A stretch of DNA of 64,000 bases from Nitrosomonas sp. (GCA_019635215.1 JAHBZZ010000005.1:1-64000), one strand, 5' to 3'. Positions 52,328 to 63,001 are shown, counted from the stretch's first letter. The notes: generated by a model not told the origin, from the sequence alone. Numbers and translations are program-made.

Positions 52328-52514
52328 TCCTTAAAAATGGGGGATATTGATATCATTGAACAAAACCGGTCATTATCGATTTTGATAAATTGCTTACATA
52401 AACGGCAAGCTGATATCGATTGCTTAGAACAAGACCTGCAAATTCAAAAAAGGAAGAATTACATGTAATAAAAAGAAAAGAGGATTGAGAAAATATTAAA
52501 TCAATTCCAGATAC

Positions 52515-53933
52515 TTAGAATACAACAGACATCTGATCACCAAGAATCGTGATAATCAGCTTGCTTTCAATTTCCTGATACAGTTTGTGCGTATTACGTG
52601 AAGGCGATGAAATATGCCAGGCCGGGTTTTGGCGTAATGTACTGATAAGCTGTGCCCAGTCAGCCGGCAATTGTATTTTTTCAGGTGTTTCGACCTGCAT
52701 AGTATCGCTGGCAGCATGACCTCTATGTATCAATTTCTCCAACAATTGTTTTTGTCGCAAATATAATATCCGCAGCGTATTCTCATCCACACAGAGCCAT
52801 TGGGCACCCCGTAATTTTGCTTTGATTTCATCGCCATAACGTCTGAACGTAGACCAGCCAGCACCAGCCAGCGCACCTAATGCACTGGCTGCTCCCAGGC
52901 TCAAACCACCGACCATCAGATCAATCCCGGCTCCCGCCGCCGCACCTTTGGCCGCTGCACTACCGACATCAAGTCCATATGCCTTTAAAATACCAGGAGC
53001 GAAAATATCCAGTTCCCAATGACCATCACTAACGGGAATTTTCTGAATCGCAACATCTTTCTCCGAAAAATTAAAAATAACCAGCAAATCATTCAGGCAT
53101 TTCTGTTCTGCTTTGCGAACAAAATCGCGTATGCAATCCTCATTCAACGATTCAGTTATTCGATTGTTATTCGGATTCTTACTTTCACGGTAACAAGCCA
53201 CGCTGACTATCAATTCGGCTATCCGCTTGGCACCGGACAAACAGAGTTGCTTCCAGACTTTAGCGCGATAATCAATCAGTAATTGTAATTTGTCATAATG
53301 CCTCTCAACCAATGTCTGGATTTTCTGATATAACCGCCTCTCTGCCTCGAAAGTAAACGCAACAGTATCAAACTCCAGTGTGGCATGAATATTATATGTC
53401 GCCAGACGCTCACGCCAGCGTGATAATTCCTGCTTATGGCCGGCAACAAAATTAAAAACCGGAATGATCGGTTTGGACGCACGCGTTAATATCTCCAGTT
53501 CCACACGATATTTTTCCAACATTGGCTCACGGACATCGATAATATAGAGCAATACATCACTACGCAGAACCTGGCGAATAACTTTGGCTTCCTGTTCTAA
53601 TGAATCATGAGGGGAAATACTGGCGACAAAATCTTCCAGAATTTTTACCGGTGCAACTGATCGCGACTGAGTGCCTGCATATTTCAAATAGGCATGCAAT
53701 GCATGCGTATCTTCCAATCCTGGTGTATCGTGCAAATTAAGTATCGGTACGTCGCCGGCAGAAACAGTTGCCTGTTCAACGTGCCGCGTGGTGCCTGCGG
53801 CATCTGCAACTTCGCCGAATTCACTACTGCGCAGCATTGTGCGAATCAGCGATGTTTTCCCTGTATTGGTATGTCCTACGACGGCAACATTAAGTAGCGC
53901 CTGTGAATCAGAAGATGATAAAGACTTGTCCAT
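52515..53933 (-). CDS. GTPase with DUF3482 domain
   Basis: 472 aa. Era-like G domain with G1 VVGHTNTGKTS (18-28), G3 LHDTPGLED and a switch region AAGTTRHVE. The C-terminal half is DUF3482, with a Gly/Ala-rich membrane-like segment (KGAAAGAGIDLMVGGLSLGA). It follows the DUF2868 gene directly (6 bp), a conserved pair in proteobacteria. The process it serves is unknown. Confidence 0.85.
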   Translation of the reverse strand: MDKSLSSSDSQALLNVAVVGHTNTGKTSLIRTMLRSSEFGEVADAAGTTRHVEQATVSAGDVPILNLHDTPGLEDTHALHAYLKYAGTQSRSVAPVKILEDFVASISPHDSLEQEAKVIRQVLRSDVLLYIIDVREPMLEKYRVELEILTRASKPIIPVFNFVAGHKQELSRWRERLATYNIHATLEFDTVAFTFEAERRLYQKIQTLVERHYDKLQLLIDYRAKVWKQLCLSGAKRIAELIVSVACYRESKNPNNNRITESLNEDCIRDFVRKAEQKCLNDLLVIFNFSEKDVAIQKIPVSDGHWELDIFAPGILKAYGLDVGSAAAKGAAAGAGIDLMVGGLSLGAASALGALAGAGWSTFRRYGDEIKAKLRGAQWLCVDENTLRILYLRQKQLLEKLIHRGHAASDTMQVETPEKIQLPADWAQLISTLRQNPAWHISSPSRNTHKLYQEIESKLIITILGDQMSVVF

Positions 53934-53939
53934 AATCTT

Positions 53940-55325
53940 TTAAGATGTAATCACATGCTCAGCCGGAATTTTGCAGTTCTCCGCCAATCGAAACCAGGCC
54001 ATTTCGCGACTTTCAGTCACAGGTACCAGTGGACTCTTATTGAGCAGTAATAACCAGGGTGTACAGTGGGTAGCGGCAAGCAAATCACCGATCATGCGTT
54101 GAACACCACGATCCGGTAAACGATAAGCTGCAACAGCGATGACCAGCATGCCCTGCAGTTTTTTAACATACTCGACGGCTTCCGCCATAGATTGCATATC
54201 CGTAACATTGAGCTGACAGGAAACTGTTTCAGGCCAGCACACTTGATCATCCAGTTCTATGCCTATGGCATGTGCGCCGGATGGAAGTAGATACGTCTCT
54301 TGGGGTTGCATTATTTCCACAGGTCTCATACCCGCTTGCGGGTCGGCATCTATAACTTTCGAGATCGCCTTGCGAGTCATTAAGCGTTGCCGCAATTCAA
54401 TATAATAAGGCAAATACAAATCTAGACGGAAACGCCGCTCAGACCATCTCAACATCGCAGTCGAAAAAGCGAGTACTATCAGTCGGGGCAACAACCCATA
54501 AAACAATAGAACGCCGATCAAGAATTGTGCCCATGCTGCACGAGTTTCCGGATTTTGCATGCTTCCACCCATCCTGCTGTCTAAAATCTGGCCACCATCA
54601 GGCATTTTTAATCCGATTAATTCCAGTGGTCTGCCTAACAGTTCGGTCAATCTCGGCAAACTGGTTTCCGGTAACAACGTCGTGCCCCATACAAAATTAT
54701 ATTGTTTCGCCATCATCAGCAAAATTAATAACATCATTCCCGCTGCGAGATAAATCAACCAGAACTGATGGGTCAATATACTGACACGCCATTTTCCGAC
54801 AACACCCGTTAAACACATTTCCCACCAAACACGTGATGTCAGCGACTCATTTGTGCTGTTATCCTTTCTTCGAAAAGGCAACCAACTGACCCATTGCGCC
54901 ACTACGCCGCTGCTCAGGCTCTGCAGCTTGAACGTCATGCCGATAAACCACAAGATCAACGACAACAGATTGAACCCCAGTAATACCGCAAGCAGCCAAT
55001 AGATATTCAATGTATGTAGCTCACTTACTGCGTTACCGGCAGCGAGTCCCCCAAGAATTGCAGCAATGATTAAACTGGCCCGACCTGCATATTTGAATTG
55101 CTGCAGAGGTCTCGCGATCATTGCATCCAGGCCATTGTCATGTATCAGTAAATTCGCACGCCGGGCCAATCGCTGTGTAAAATCAGCGTACTTGAAATCC
55201 GTGACCGAATGATTATCCATATTCGCAACACTGACGTAAGATAACGCTTTAGCATTGACGGATTCAATTCTGCGCAATTGCTCAATACGTACAAGATCAG
55301 CAAATGAATTTTTTGTTGCGGTCAT
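53940..55325 (-). CDS. DUF2868 membrane protein
   Basis: 461 aa. Hydrophobic helices lie around residues 80-120, 190-220 and 265-295. The N-terminal TATKNSFADLVRIEQLRRIE and the C-terminal soluble part (MLVIAVAAYRLPDRGVQRMI) match DUF2868 proteins. It is the upstream partner of the DUF3482 GTPase and may serve as its membrane anchor. Confidence 0.82.
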   Translation of the reverse strand: MTATKNSFADLVRIEQLRRIESVNAKALSYVSVANMDNHSVTDFKYADFTQRLARRANLLIHDNGLDAMIARPLQQFKYAGRASLIIAAILGGLAAGNAVSELHTLNIYWLLAVLLGFNLLSLILWFIGMTFKLQSLSSGVVAQWVSWLPFRRKDNSTNESLTSRVWWEMCLTGVVGKWRVSILTHQFWLIYLAAGMMLLILLMMAKQYNFVWGTTLLPETSLPRLTELLGRPLELIGLKMPDGGQILDSRMGGSMQNPETRAAWAQFLIGVLLFYGLLPRLIVLAFSTAMLRWSERRFRLDLYLPYYIELRQRLMTRKAISKVIDADPQAGMRPVEIMQPQETYLLPSGAHAIGIELDDQVCWPETVSCQLNVTDMQSMAEAVEYVKKLQGMLVIAVAAYRLPDRGVQRMIGDLLAATHCTPWLLLLNKSPLVPVTESREMAWFRLAENCKIPAEHVITS

Positions 55326-55485
55326 TGAAAGTCGATTCTTATACTATGAAACATCTATATTAATAAAAATGGAATTGATCGTAAGAAACCTGAACAAAAT
55401 TGACATCGGACGCCCGGAGAAAATATGATAATCACATGGATGAGAGTAATAAACAGCTTTTTAATCTATTAACGACAGGAGCTCC

Positions 55486-56187
55486 ATGAAGCCGGTTGCA
55501 ATTTTCAGACACTTACCCATTGAAGGCCCGGGCTATTTTGCCACATTTCTCAATAACAATCATATTCCTTGGCAATTGATAAAAATCGATGCAGGAGAAA
55601 ATCCTCCTGATAGTATTAAACCATTTAGCGGATTAGTCTTTATGGGGGGGCCCATGAGCGTTAATGACGATCTGCCCTGGATCGAGCCCTCTATGAATCT
55701 TATTCGTCAAGCCATCGATCAGGAAATACCGGTACTAGGACACTGCCTGGGCGGTCAACTAATGGCAAAAGCGCTCGGCGGTTCTGTCACACAGAGTCCA
55801 GTCAGAGAAATGGGATGGGGTAAAGTCAGTGTCAAGAATAACCCGGTAGCACAAGCCTGGTTCAATGATTTAACGGAATTTGAAACTTTTCACTGGCATG
55901 GTGAAACCTTCAGTCTTCCAGAAGGTGCAACCTGTATTCTCTCGAATCAACATTGCGAAAATCAGGCTTTTGCCGTGGAAATACATCTGGGTATGCAATG
56001 CCATGTAGAAATGACGGAGCGTATGATCAAAGATTGGTGTGATGTCAGTTACGAAGAAATTATGCGGCTTAATGACCCAACGGTTCAATCACCGTCTGAA
56101 ATTGAAAGCAATTTGACCGATAGAGTAGCACACCTCAATGCCGTAGCAGAACATTTGTATACTAAATGGATTACTGCGTTAAAATGA
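55486..56187 (+). CDS. Class I glutamine amidotransferase
   Basis: 233 aa. The nucleophile Cys87 is in PVLGHCLGGQLMAKALGG, and the partner His follows in FHWHGE. It resembles stand-alone GMP synthase-like amidotransferases such as those acting on gamma-glutamyl compounds. The substrate is unknown. GACAGGAGCTCC contains the ribosome site. Divergent from the DUF2868 gene. Confidence 0.88.
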   Translation: MKPVAIFRHLPIEGPGYFATFLNNNHIPWQLIKIDAGENPPDSIKPFSGLVFMGGPMSVNDDLPWIEPSMNLIRQAIDQEIPVLGHCLGGQLMAKALGGSVTQSPVREMGWGKVSVKNNPVAQAWFNDLTEFETFHWHGETFSLPEGATCILSNQHCENQAFAVEIHLGMQCHVEMTERMIKDWCDVSYEEIMRLNDPTVQSPSEIESNLTDRVAHLNAVAEHLYTKWITALK

Positions 56188-56227
56188 ATATTTCTGCTGA
56201 TCGACAAATATCGGTAAAAAAAGTATT

Positions 56228-56689
56228 TTACAGTGTCTTAACAAACTCCAGTACTTCATCCACATGACCGGGAACCTTGACACCTCGCCACTCTCTTCTT
56301 AAATTACCATCAGCATCAATTAAAAAAGTGCTGCGTTCTATACCACGAACCTGCTTGCCATACATATTTTTCATTCGTATCACATCGAACTGCTGGCAGA
56401 CGATTTCATCCTCATCACTCAAAAGATCGAAAGAAAATTCCATTTTAGCCTTGAAATTCTCGTGCGATTTTATCCTATCGCGCGAGATACCAATAATTAC
56501 ACAGTTTAAACGCTCAAAAGCGGAATAATTATCCCGAAAATTTTCTCCTTCAGTGGTACATCCAGGCGTATCATCCTTTGGGTAAAAATATATAACTACA
56601 TGTTTACCACGCATTTGAGATAGGGAAAAAACCTTTCCACCCGTAGCTGGCAACTGGAAGTCTGCAACCGGATTATTCATTTCTAACAT
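56228..56689 (-). CDS. bcp: Thioredoxin-dependent peroxiredoxin Bcp
   Basis: 153 aa. The peroxidatic Cys is in YPKDDTPGCTTEG, and the possible resolving Cys in RLNCVIIGIS follows five turns later, as in Bcp/PrxQ. It reduces hydroperoxides using thioredoxin. The frame extends to 56725, inside ccmI, but MLEMNNPVADFQLPATGGKV at 56689 fits the family. It overlaps the end of ccmI, so it may be co-transcribed with the ccm operon. Confidence 0.92.
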   Translation of the reverse strand: MLEMNNPVADFQLPATGGKVFSLSQMRGKHVVIYFYPKDDTPGCTTEGENFRDNYSAFERLNCVIIGISRDRIKSHENFKAKMEFSFDLLSDEDEIVCQQFDVIRMKNMYGKQVRGIERSTFLIDADGNLRREWRGVKVPGHVDEVLEFVKTL

Positions 56690-56705
56690 AAAATCATGGA
56701 TAAAG

Positions 56706-58085
56706 CTATGGAATACGTGTATCAATCACAATAGCAACATTATTATTGCCAATCTTGACGGGAGCGCTTACCCCCTGTAGATCACCGCTTGAAGGCACTG
56801 CCTGACCCGACTTAGAAATACGCGCCTCTATCACCACATTTGGAACGCTGGATAACTTCATTGCCGGCGTCATTGCCATTTCATCCGTCAATGTAAATTC
56901 AGTTGGCAAGTCACCCGCTTTCAATCGCAGAATAGCTAGCGGCATCTTAGGACCGGTTTCAGCGCGTGCATAGATAAACAATGTATCACTCGGATTGATA
57001 TTTGATGAAACTGCATTACTTATTGTTACAGTACCCGATATAGACAGTGACGAGGGGCCCACAGGCGATGCAGATGACGAATCTGTGGGTGGATGCTGAG
57101 ATTTCATGGCACTCGCACCGCTGCTATTTGAATCCTCTTCAGCAGTACTGATCGCTTCTGTATCTGTACCAGCAATCTGCACCGGCTGAATACCCGCCGC
57201 TTTACCCGCCAAATTTCTAGCATCAGCGATACTCTCTTTTACCGATTGCGCAAGCTGTGACTCAGCCGGTATCACTGCGAGCAATCTTTCCCAGTACATG
57301 GCCGCCTGATCAAAATCCTTTTTCTCATATCCAGCAGTACCGGCTAGTGCTAACGCTTTTGGATATTCCGGATCCAATTCCAACGCTTCAGTAATCAGTT
57401 CGGTTGGTTTACCTATTAAACTGCCATCGTTTGTCATGGCCAGCACATCGGCGTAATCACTGAGAATCTGAGGATCGTTAGGCACCATTTCATTTAATTT
57501 GGCATATGTGCTTGCAGCTTCATCATAACGATTCATAATTGCGTATGTACGCGCCAACATGAACCATCCTTCAATATCTTCGGGATTACTGTTCAATCTT
57601 GCGATCAAATTATCAAGCACAGACATAAAATTATCGTGCCCTGCAGGGGCCTCACCGACACTACCAGGATGCTGCTGCATCTGTGTAGCGCTAGCCAGTT
57701 GAGCTTGCGGCAATAATCCGCGCGTATCGCCAATTTCGAGATACAAATAAACAGCCACTACCGGCAATGTCAACACGATCAGCGTTGACACAGCGATATT
57801 AGCAAATTTTCCGTTTTTCTTAATCACGACATCTTCTTGATCAGGAATATCCTGCAACATACGCTGCTGCAATTCCTGTTTACTCTGGTCATATTGTTCC
57901 TGTGTAAGAATATCATTTTCAAGGTCTTTCTCAAGCTCTGTCAGTTGATCACGATAAACTGTCACATTAACAGCATCGCGTTCAATACGTTCTTCCTGCT
58001 CATTCCTACTCTTTAAAAGCGTTGGAACAATAAAAAGAAGCGCCACTACGATCAGAATGCCAGAAATTATCCAGAATGCCGTCAT
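56706..58085 (-). CDS. ccmI: Cytochrome c maturation protein CcmI (CycH)
   Basis: 459 aa. Two N-terminal membrane helices with the loop VNVTVYRDQLTELEKDLEND, then a TPR region (WFMLARTYAIMNRYDEAAST, MYWERLLAVIP), then a C-terminal beta domain (SLSISGTVTISNAVSSNINP). CcmI brings apocytochrome c to the CcmF-CcmH haem lyase. It is the last ccm gene, overlapping ccmH by four bases. Confidence 0.92.
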   Translation of the reverse strand: MTAFWIISGILIVVALLFIVPTLLKSRNEQEERIERDAVNVTVYRDQLTELEKDLENDILTQEQYDQSKQELQQRMLQDIPDQEDVVIKKNGKFANIAVSTLIVLTLPVVAVYLYLEIGDTRGLLPQAQLASATQMQQHPGSVGEAPAGHDNFMSVLDNLIARLNSNPEDIEGWFMLARTYAIMNRYDEAASTYAKLNEMVPNDPQILSDYADVLAMTNDGSLIGKPTELITEALELDPEYPKALALAGTAGYEKKDFDQAAMYWERLLAVIPAESQLAQSVKESIADARNLAGKAAGIQPVQIAGTDTEAISTAEEDSNSSGASAMKSQHPPTDSSSASPVGPSSLSISGTVTISNAVSSNINPSDTLFIYARAETGPKMPLAILRLKAGDLPTEFTLTDEMAMTPAMKLSSVPNVVIEARISKSGQAVPSSGDLQGVSAPVKIGNNNVAIVIDTRIP

Positions 58086-58720
58086 ATTTTTTTACCTTTA
58101 TTTTCATCCGTTGAAACTTCAGATGGTTTCTGATGGTTTACGTTTATGGTTTTCTTTTGCGCCATTAAATCTTCGCTTGTTTTTTGCTGTGGCACATGCA
58201 TTCCTTCTTCTTTCGCATTGAGCAATGCAATAATTTTTTTCTGATCGGCATCGGTTAAATTAACTTCCTCGATCTGAACACGCCTTCCCTTCAAATATCG
58301 AATCAGAACCAAAAAACCAATTAAAAACATTATCAGAGGACCGAACCATAACAATACGGTTGTCGCCTTCATCGGTGGATTGTAAAGAACAAAATCCCCA
58401 TAACGTTCGACCAGAAAATCTATAATTTCCGCATCGGTCTTATTTGCTTTGATTTGTTCACGGATAATGCGACGTATATCATTAGAAAATTCGGCTCGTG
58501 AGTCCGCAATTGATTCATTCTGACATACCAGACACCGAAGATCTTCTGTCAGCGCAAGCATTCTTCTTTCAACTTCCGGATTTTCCGCTACTGGTATGGC
58601 TTCTTTATACGTTTCTTGAGACCAACCGAATACAGGCAATAATAGGAAAATGACAAGACATACTGGAATAATAACGATTCTTCTAAGCACATCATTTATA
58701 AAAAAAAAATTAAAAATCAT
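58082..58720 (-). CDS. ccmH: Cytochrome c maturation protein CcmH
   Basis: 212 aa. Signal or anchor helix, the thiol motif LRCLVCQN (Cys63, Cys66), NDIRRIIREQIKANKTDAEI, and a membrane helix at 120-143. It reduces the haem-binding CxxCH of apocytochromes. The cytoplasmic tail of about 65 residues after the helix is longer than in short CcmH. Confidence 0.95.
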   Translation of the reverse strand: MIFNFFFINDVLRRIVIIPVCLVIFLLLPVFGWSQETYKEAIPVAENPEVERRMLALTEDLRCLVCQNESIADSRAEFSNDIRRIIREQIKANKTDAEIIDFLVERYGDFVLYNPPMKATTVLLWFGPLIMFLIGFLVLIRYLKGRRVQIEEVNLTDADQKKIIALLNAKEEGMHVPQQKTSEDLMAQKKTINVNHQKPSEVSTDENKGKKI

Positions 58721-59250
58721 TATGTTTGTTCCTGTAACTCCATAATCAGTGGAACTATTTTATTCCTAAGTGAATCGACGGTAACAGGACCAATTTGCTT
58801 ATGTCTTATGATCCCCTGCTTATCGATAACATAGGTTTCAGGTACACCGTAAACACCATAATCAATACCTACAGAACCATCAGGATCAACCAGACTGGCA
58901 ACATATGGATCGCCGTACAATCTCAACCACTGCTTTGCAGTGGTATTTTCATCCTTATAATTCAGACCATAAACCGGAACTATTCCAGCTTTAGCAAGTT
59001 GAACTAATAACGGATGCTCATCACGGCAAGCAACACACCATGAAGCCCAAACATTCAGTAACCACACCTTGCCCAGATTTTCTTTGGAAGAAAACACCCT
59101 ATCAGGTTCATGCAGGCTATACAGCTCAAATTCAGGTGCGGGCTTATCAATCAAAGGCGATGGTACTTGACGCGGATTTAATGATAAACCAACAAACAAA
59201 AATACAGCGAGTACTAGAAAAGCGAACAATGGCATTAAATAACGCATCAT
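58720..59250 (-). CDS. ccmG: Thiol:disulfide protein CcmG (DsbE)
   Basis: 176 aa. An N-terminal membrane anchor, then a thioredoxin fold with WASWCVACRDEHP (Cys72, Cys75) and the cis-Pro GVYGVPETYVID. It keeps apocytochrome cysteines reduced in the periplasm. It overlaps ccmF and touches ccmH. Confidence 0.95.
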   Translation of the reverse strand: MMRYLMPLFAFLVLAVFLFVGLSLNPRQVPSPLIDKPAPEFELYSLHEPDRVFSSKENLGKVWLLNVWASWCVACRDEHPLLVQLAKAGIVPVYGLNYKDENTTAKQWLRLYGDPYVASLVDPDGSVGIDYGVYGVPETYVIDKQGIIRHKQIGPVTVDSLRNKIVPLIMELQEQT

Positions 59251-61298
59251 ACTTTTCTCGTCTCCGTTACCAAGGCAGAATCAGCTGCAGTGACAGGCTT
59301 ACCTTCTCCTGAAACAGGCTCTTCCGATTCCGTCTCTTTACCTACGAACAATCTACTCTTATCTTTTATTTTCAAGCGATAGCGTTTATCACTGATTGCT
59401 GTAACGCCGCCTATAGACATTAATAAGCAACCAAACCAAATCCAGTCGACAAACGGCTTATGATATGCTCTTACAACCCAGGCATCGTTAGCCAAAGGCT
59501 CGCCTAAAGCGACATAGAGATCACGGAATATACCCGTATCAATGGCCGCTTCGGTCATGACCATACCGGATGCATTATAAGTGCGTTTTTCCGGATACAG
59601 TTTACGGACAAACTCACCATTTTCAAACACATCAATTTCACCACGAACTGACATATAATTTGGACCTACCACGTCTGATACGCCGTTAAATTGGAATGCA
59701 TAATCACCAATCGTCACACGACTGCCAATATCCATACGAACATCTTTTTCTGTTTCATACCCATTAACAAGAGTTACACCAATAATGAATACCGCTACGC
59801 CAAAATGTGCACAATGCATCCCATAGAAACTTCTGGATTGCTTGGCTAATTTTATAAAAATGTTGCCTTGACCGCTATTAGCCAAACGATGCTTCAGACT
59901 CACGAGAATACTCACGATGATCCAAAATGCCAATAACAAACCAAAACTTACCAGTGGTTTCCATTCCCCCATATAGTAGGGTGCTATCAATGCGCTGATA
60001 AAACTCACTGCAATCGCCCAGCGAACACGTACAACCAGCGACGGCAAACTCATTTGTTTCCATCGGGATATGGGCCCCAAGCCGATCAAGAAAATTGCGG
60101 GTGTCATGATCGGTACAAAGACAGCTTCAAAATAGGGGGGGCCTACTGAAATTTTTCCGAGATTCAGCGCATCAATAACCAGTGGATATAAGGTCCCCAA
60201 CATTACACTGCCAGCGGCAACCAGCAGCAACAGATTATTTGCTAACAACATGGATTCACGCGATAACAAATCGAACTTACCACCCAATCCAACTTTCGGC
60301 GCTCGCCAGGCAAACAGCAGTAATGATAATGTTACTGTCACAAAGAGAAATCCCAGAATGAAGACTCCTCTCTCAGGATCAGTTGCAAAAGCATGCACTG
60401 AAGTCAAAACCCCTGACCTTACCAGGAAAGTACCTAATAAACACAAAGCAAACGTGCAGATTGCCAGCAATACGGTCCAGCTTTTAAAACTACCGCGTTT
60501 CTCAGTCACTGCCAGCGAATGCATGAGTGCGGTACCCACCAGCCAAGGCATAAATGATGCATTCTCAACCGGATCCCAGAACCACCAACCGCCCCAACCT
60601 AATTCATAATAAGCCCACCAACTGCCTAACATGATGCCAAAGGTCAGAAATACCCAAGCAACGGTCGTCCAAGGCCGGGACCAACGTGCCCACGTAGCAT
60701 CCAACCTGCCACTCAAGAGTGCGGCTATTGCAAAAGCAAATGCCACCGAAAATCCGACATAGCCCATATATAGCATCGGCGGATGTATCACCATACCGGG
60801 ATCTTGCAGTAATGGATTGAGATCACTGCCTTCCATCGCGGCAGGCAACAACCGATCGAATGGATTGGAAGTCATCAACATAAACAGCAGAAAACCAATG
60901 CTCACCAAACCAAGCACACCTAATACGCGCGCGACCATATCTTCGGGCAGCTGTTTGCTGAAAACACTGACCGCAATTGACCAGCCAGCCAGCATGAGCA
61001 CCCATAGTAACAATGAGCCTTCATGCGAACCCCATGTGGCCGCAATACGATACTGTAAAGGCAGTTCGGTATTGGAATTCCTTGCCACATTTATCACCGA
61101 AAAATCGCTGGTGACAAATGAATAACCGAGACATAGAAATGCAATCAATACAAAAACAAATTGTCCCTGTACTACAGGCTTCGCTAATGCCATCCAAGAT
61201 GGGATACCTCGCGCCGCACCAATTAAAGGTAACGTACCCTGAATAGTTGCCAACAACAACGCAAGGATTAATGCAAAATTACCAATTTCTGGAATCAT
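59247..61298 (-). CDS. ccmF: Haem lyase CcmF
   Basis: 683 aa, about 15 membrane helices. The haem-handling WWD segment WWFWDPVENASFMPWL lies near residue 235. It takes haem from CcmE and attaches it to apocytochrome c with CcmH and CcmI. Length is typical. Confidence 0.97.
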   Translation of the reverse strand: MIPEIGNFALILALLLATIQGTLPLIGAARGIPSWMALAKPVVQGQFVFVLIAFLCLGYSFVTSDFSVINVARNSNTELPLQYRIAATWGSHEGSLLLWVLMLAGWSIAVSVFSKQLPEDMVARVLGVLGLVSIGFLLFMLMTSNPFDRLLPAAMEGSDLNPLLQDPGMVIHPPMLYMGYVGFSVAFAFAIAALLSGRLDATWARWSRPWTTVAWVFLTFGIMLGSWWAYYELGWGGWWFWDPVENASFMPWLVGTALMHSLAVTEKRGSFKSWTVLLAICTFALCLLGTFLVRSGVLTSVHAFATDPERGVFILGFLFVTVTLSLLLFAWRAPKVGLGGKFDLLSRESMLLANNLLLLVAAGSVMLGTLYPLVIDALNLGKISVGPPYFEAVFVPIMTPAIFLIGLGPISRWKQMSLPSLVVRVRWAIAVSFISALIAPYYMGEWKPLVSFGLLLAFWIIVSILVSLKHRLANSGQGNIFIKLAKQSRSFYGMHCAHFGVAVFIIGVTLVNGYETEKDVRMDIGSRVTIGDYAFQFNGVSDVVGPNYMSVRGEIDVFENGEFVRKLYPEKRTYNASGMVMTEAAIDTGIFRDLYVALGEPLANDAWVVRAYHKPFVDWIWFGCLLMSIGGVTAISDKRYRLKIKDKSRLFVGKETESEEPVSGEGKPVTAADSALVTETRKV

Positions 61299-61373
61299 AA
61301 TGTTTTATTCGTTATATAAAAATTCGTGAATACAACAAAACTGAACTTAATTTCAGGATAATGAGTATTTTTT

Positions 61374-61823
61374 TTACTGTATTAAGGAGCTTCTCTGGGC
61401 TTTTGCAGCTTCTTCCAAGGCCAGTGCAGCTTCTGGAGGCATATAGTTCTCGTCATGCTTTGCCAGCACTTCATCAGCTTCAAAAATACCATTGGAATCC
61501 AGTTTTCCTTGTGCAACAACACCTTTTCCTTCTCGAAACAAGTCAGGGAGTATCCCGGTATAAACGACTTGTATTACTTCGGCGGTATCGGTTATTGCAA
61601 ATCGGACAGTTGTACTGTCCTGTTCACGCAGCACACTCCCTTCTTCCACAAGGCCGCCAATTCTGAAACTTTTACCTACAGGCGCTTCATTAGCAGCGAC
61701 TTGGGTGGGGCTGAAAAAGAATACAAGATTGCTTTGAAATGCATTAAGGACTAATACAGCAGCAAAACCTAATGCGGTTACACCTGCAGCAATCACTGCA
61801 AGCTTTTTATGACGTGGTTTCAT
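61374..61823 (-). CDS. ccmE: Haem chaperone CcmE
   Basis: 149 aa. An N-terminal anchor helix followed by an OB-fold domain ([17 protein letters not shown]). The haem-binding motif is AKHDENY (His123, Tyr127). It carries haem from CcmC to CcmF in the periplasm. It overlaps ccmD by 17 bases. Confidence 0.97.
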   Translation of the reverse strand: MKPRHKKLAVIAAGVTALGFAAVLVLNAFQSNLVFFFSPTQVAANEAPVGKSFRIGGLVEEGSVLREQDSTTVRFAITDTAEVIQVVYTGILPDLFREGKGVVAQGKLDSNGIFEADEVLAKHDENYMPPEAALALEEAAKAQRSSLIQ

Positions 61824-62106
61824 TTTTTATCTCTTCTGCATTGGAAACTGCTCTGGCATTTGGGCTTTCTTTAGTTTCTTTTATTGCCGAAGCTTTTTCT
61901 ATATTTAAAGGCGTTTCGTTATTAGAAATTTCTTCTGTATATGGATCGTGTATCAGACCATACGTTTTAACTAAAGTTCGACGGCGCCTTGCAATTAGCA
62001 ATACCTCACTGATCACACATGCAAATGTAACAATATACGATCCCCATACATAAATGCCATATCCCCCCATGGCAAAAAATTCAGACCAACTCGACCATTG
62101 CATCAC
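61807..62106 (-). CDS. ccmD: CcmD
   Basis: 99 aa, longer than most CcmD proteins. The N-terminal [20 protein letters not shown] helix is the conserved CcmD segment. The C-terminal 55 residues are acidic and low-complexity. It helps release holo-CcmE from the CcmABC complex. Confidence 0.88.
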   Translation of the reverse strand: MMQWSSWSEFFAMGGYGIYVWGSYIVTFACVISEVLLIARRRRTLVKTYGLIHDPYTEEISNNETPLNIEKASAIKETKESPNARAVSNAEEIKNETTS

Positions 62107-62846
62107 AACGCTCCCTTTTTTCTCAGTTCAGCAACCCATGCAGTATGACTTTCCCTTTCAAGAATAATAATGCGGACACGCTTCAATATGACTGCAATTG
62201 CATACATCCAACTGGCAAATACCATAATCATCATACCAGTCAGCATGACAGAAGCCATGGTCGGTGCCTGAGTCACACTGACAGACGCACCCTGATGCAG
62301 GGTATTCCACCATTGTACAGAGAAGTAAATAATCGGAATATTTATTACGCCAACCAAAGCAATAATCGCGCCTGCTTTATCCGCTCTACGCGGATCATCA
62401 ATAGCTGCTTGTAATGACATGAACCCAATATAAAGAAACAATAAAATTAATTCCGATGTCAATCGCGCATCCCAGACCCACCAGGTTCCCCACATAGGTT
62501 TTCCCCACAATGAGCCGGTCCATAACGCCAGAAATGTAAACATCGCCCCCGTTGGCGCAATTGCAGTTGCCATCATTGATGACAACCGTGTATTAAAAGC
62601 CAACCCTATACCTGCCCAGAGTGCCATGACCACATACAAAAACATGGACATCCATGCCGCCGGAACATGAATAAAAATAATGCGATATGCTTCACCTTGT
62701 TGGAAATCAGTCGGCGCAACAAAAAAGCCGATATACAAACCAGCGATTAATAAACCGATCGCGACAATCGCAAAGAAAGGAACCATCTTGCCCGCCAGAA
62801 TATAAAAACTGGCAGGAGATGCATATTTATACCAATTAATTGCCAT
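62103..62846 (-). CDS. ccmC: Haem exporter / loader CcmC
   Basis: 247 aa, six membrane helices. The WWD motif WGTWWVWDARLTSEL is present along with the conserved His in IFIHVPAAW. It loads haem onto CcmE. It overlaps ccmD by four bases. Confidence 0.96.
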   Translation of the reverse strand: MAINWYKYASPASFYILAGKMVPFFAIVAIGLLIAGLYIGFFVAPTDFQQGEAYRIIFIHVPAAWMSMFLYVVMALWAGIGLAFNTRLSSMMATAIAPTGAMFTFLALWTGSLWGKPMWGTWWVWDARLTSELILLFLYIGFMSLQAAIDDPRRADKAGAIIALVGVINIPIIYFSVQWWNTLHQGASVSVTQAPTMASVMLTGMMIMVFASWMYAIAVILKRVRIIILERESHTAWVAELRKKGAL

Positions 62847-63001
62847 ATAGGATTTATATTTTCTATTTTTAAAGATTCTTACTTTATGCCTATCACTTTT
62901 GATAGGCCGGAAGCAATTTTATACCAAAAACCGGTTTAAAAAATTACTTTGGCTAAAATCAAACAACTTAAAAAAACCTGATTCCTGGTTTTTTTAATTG
63001 A

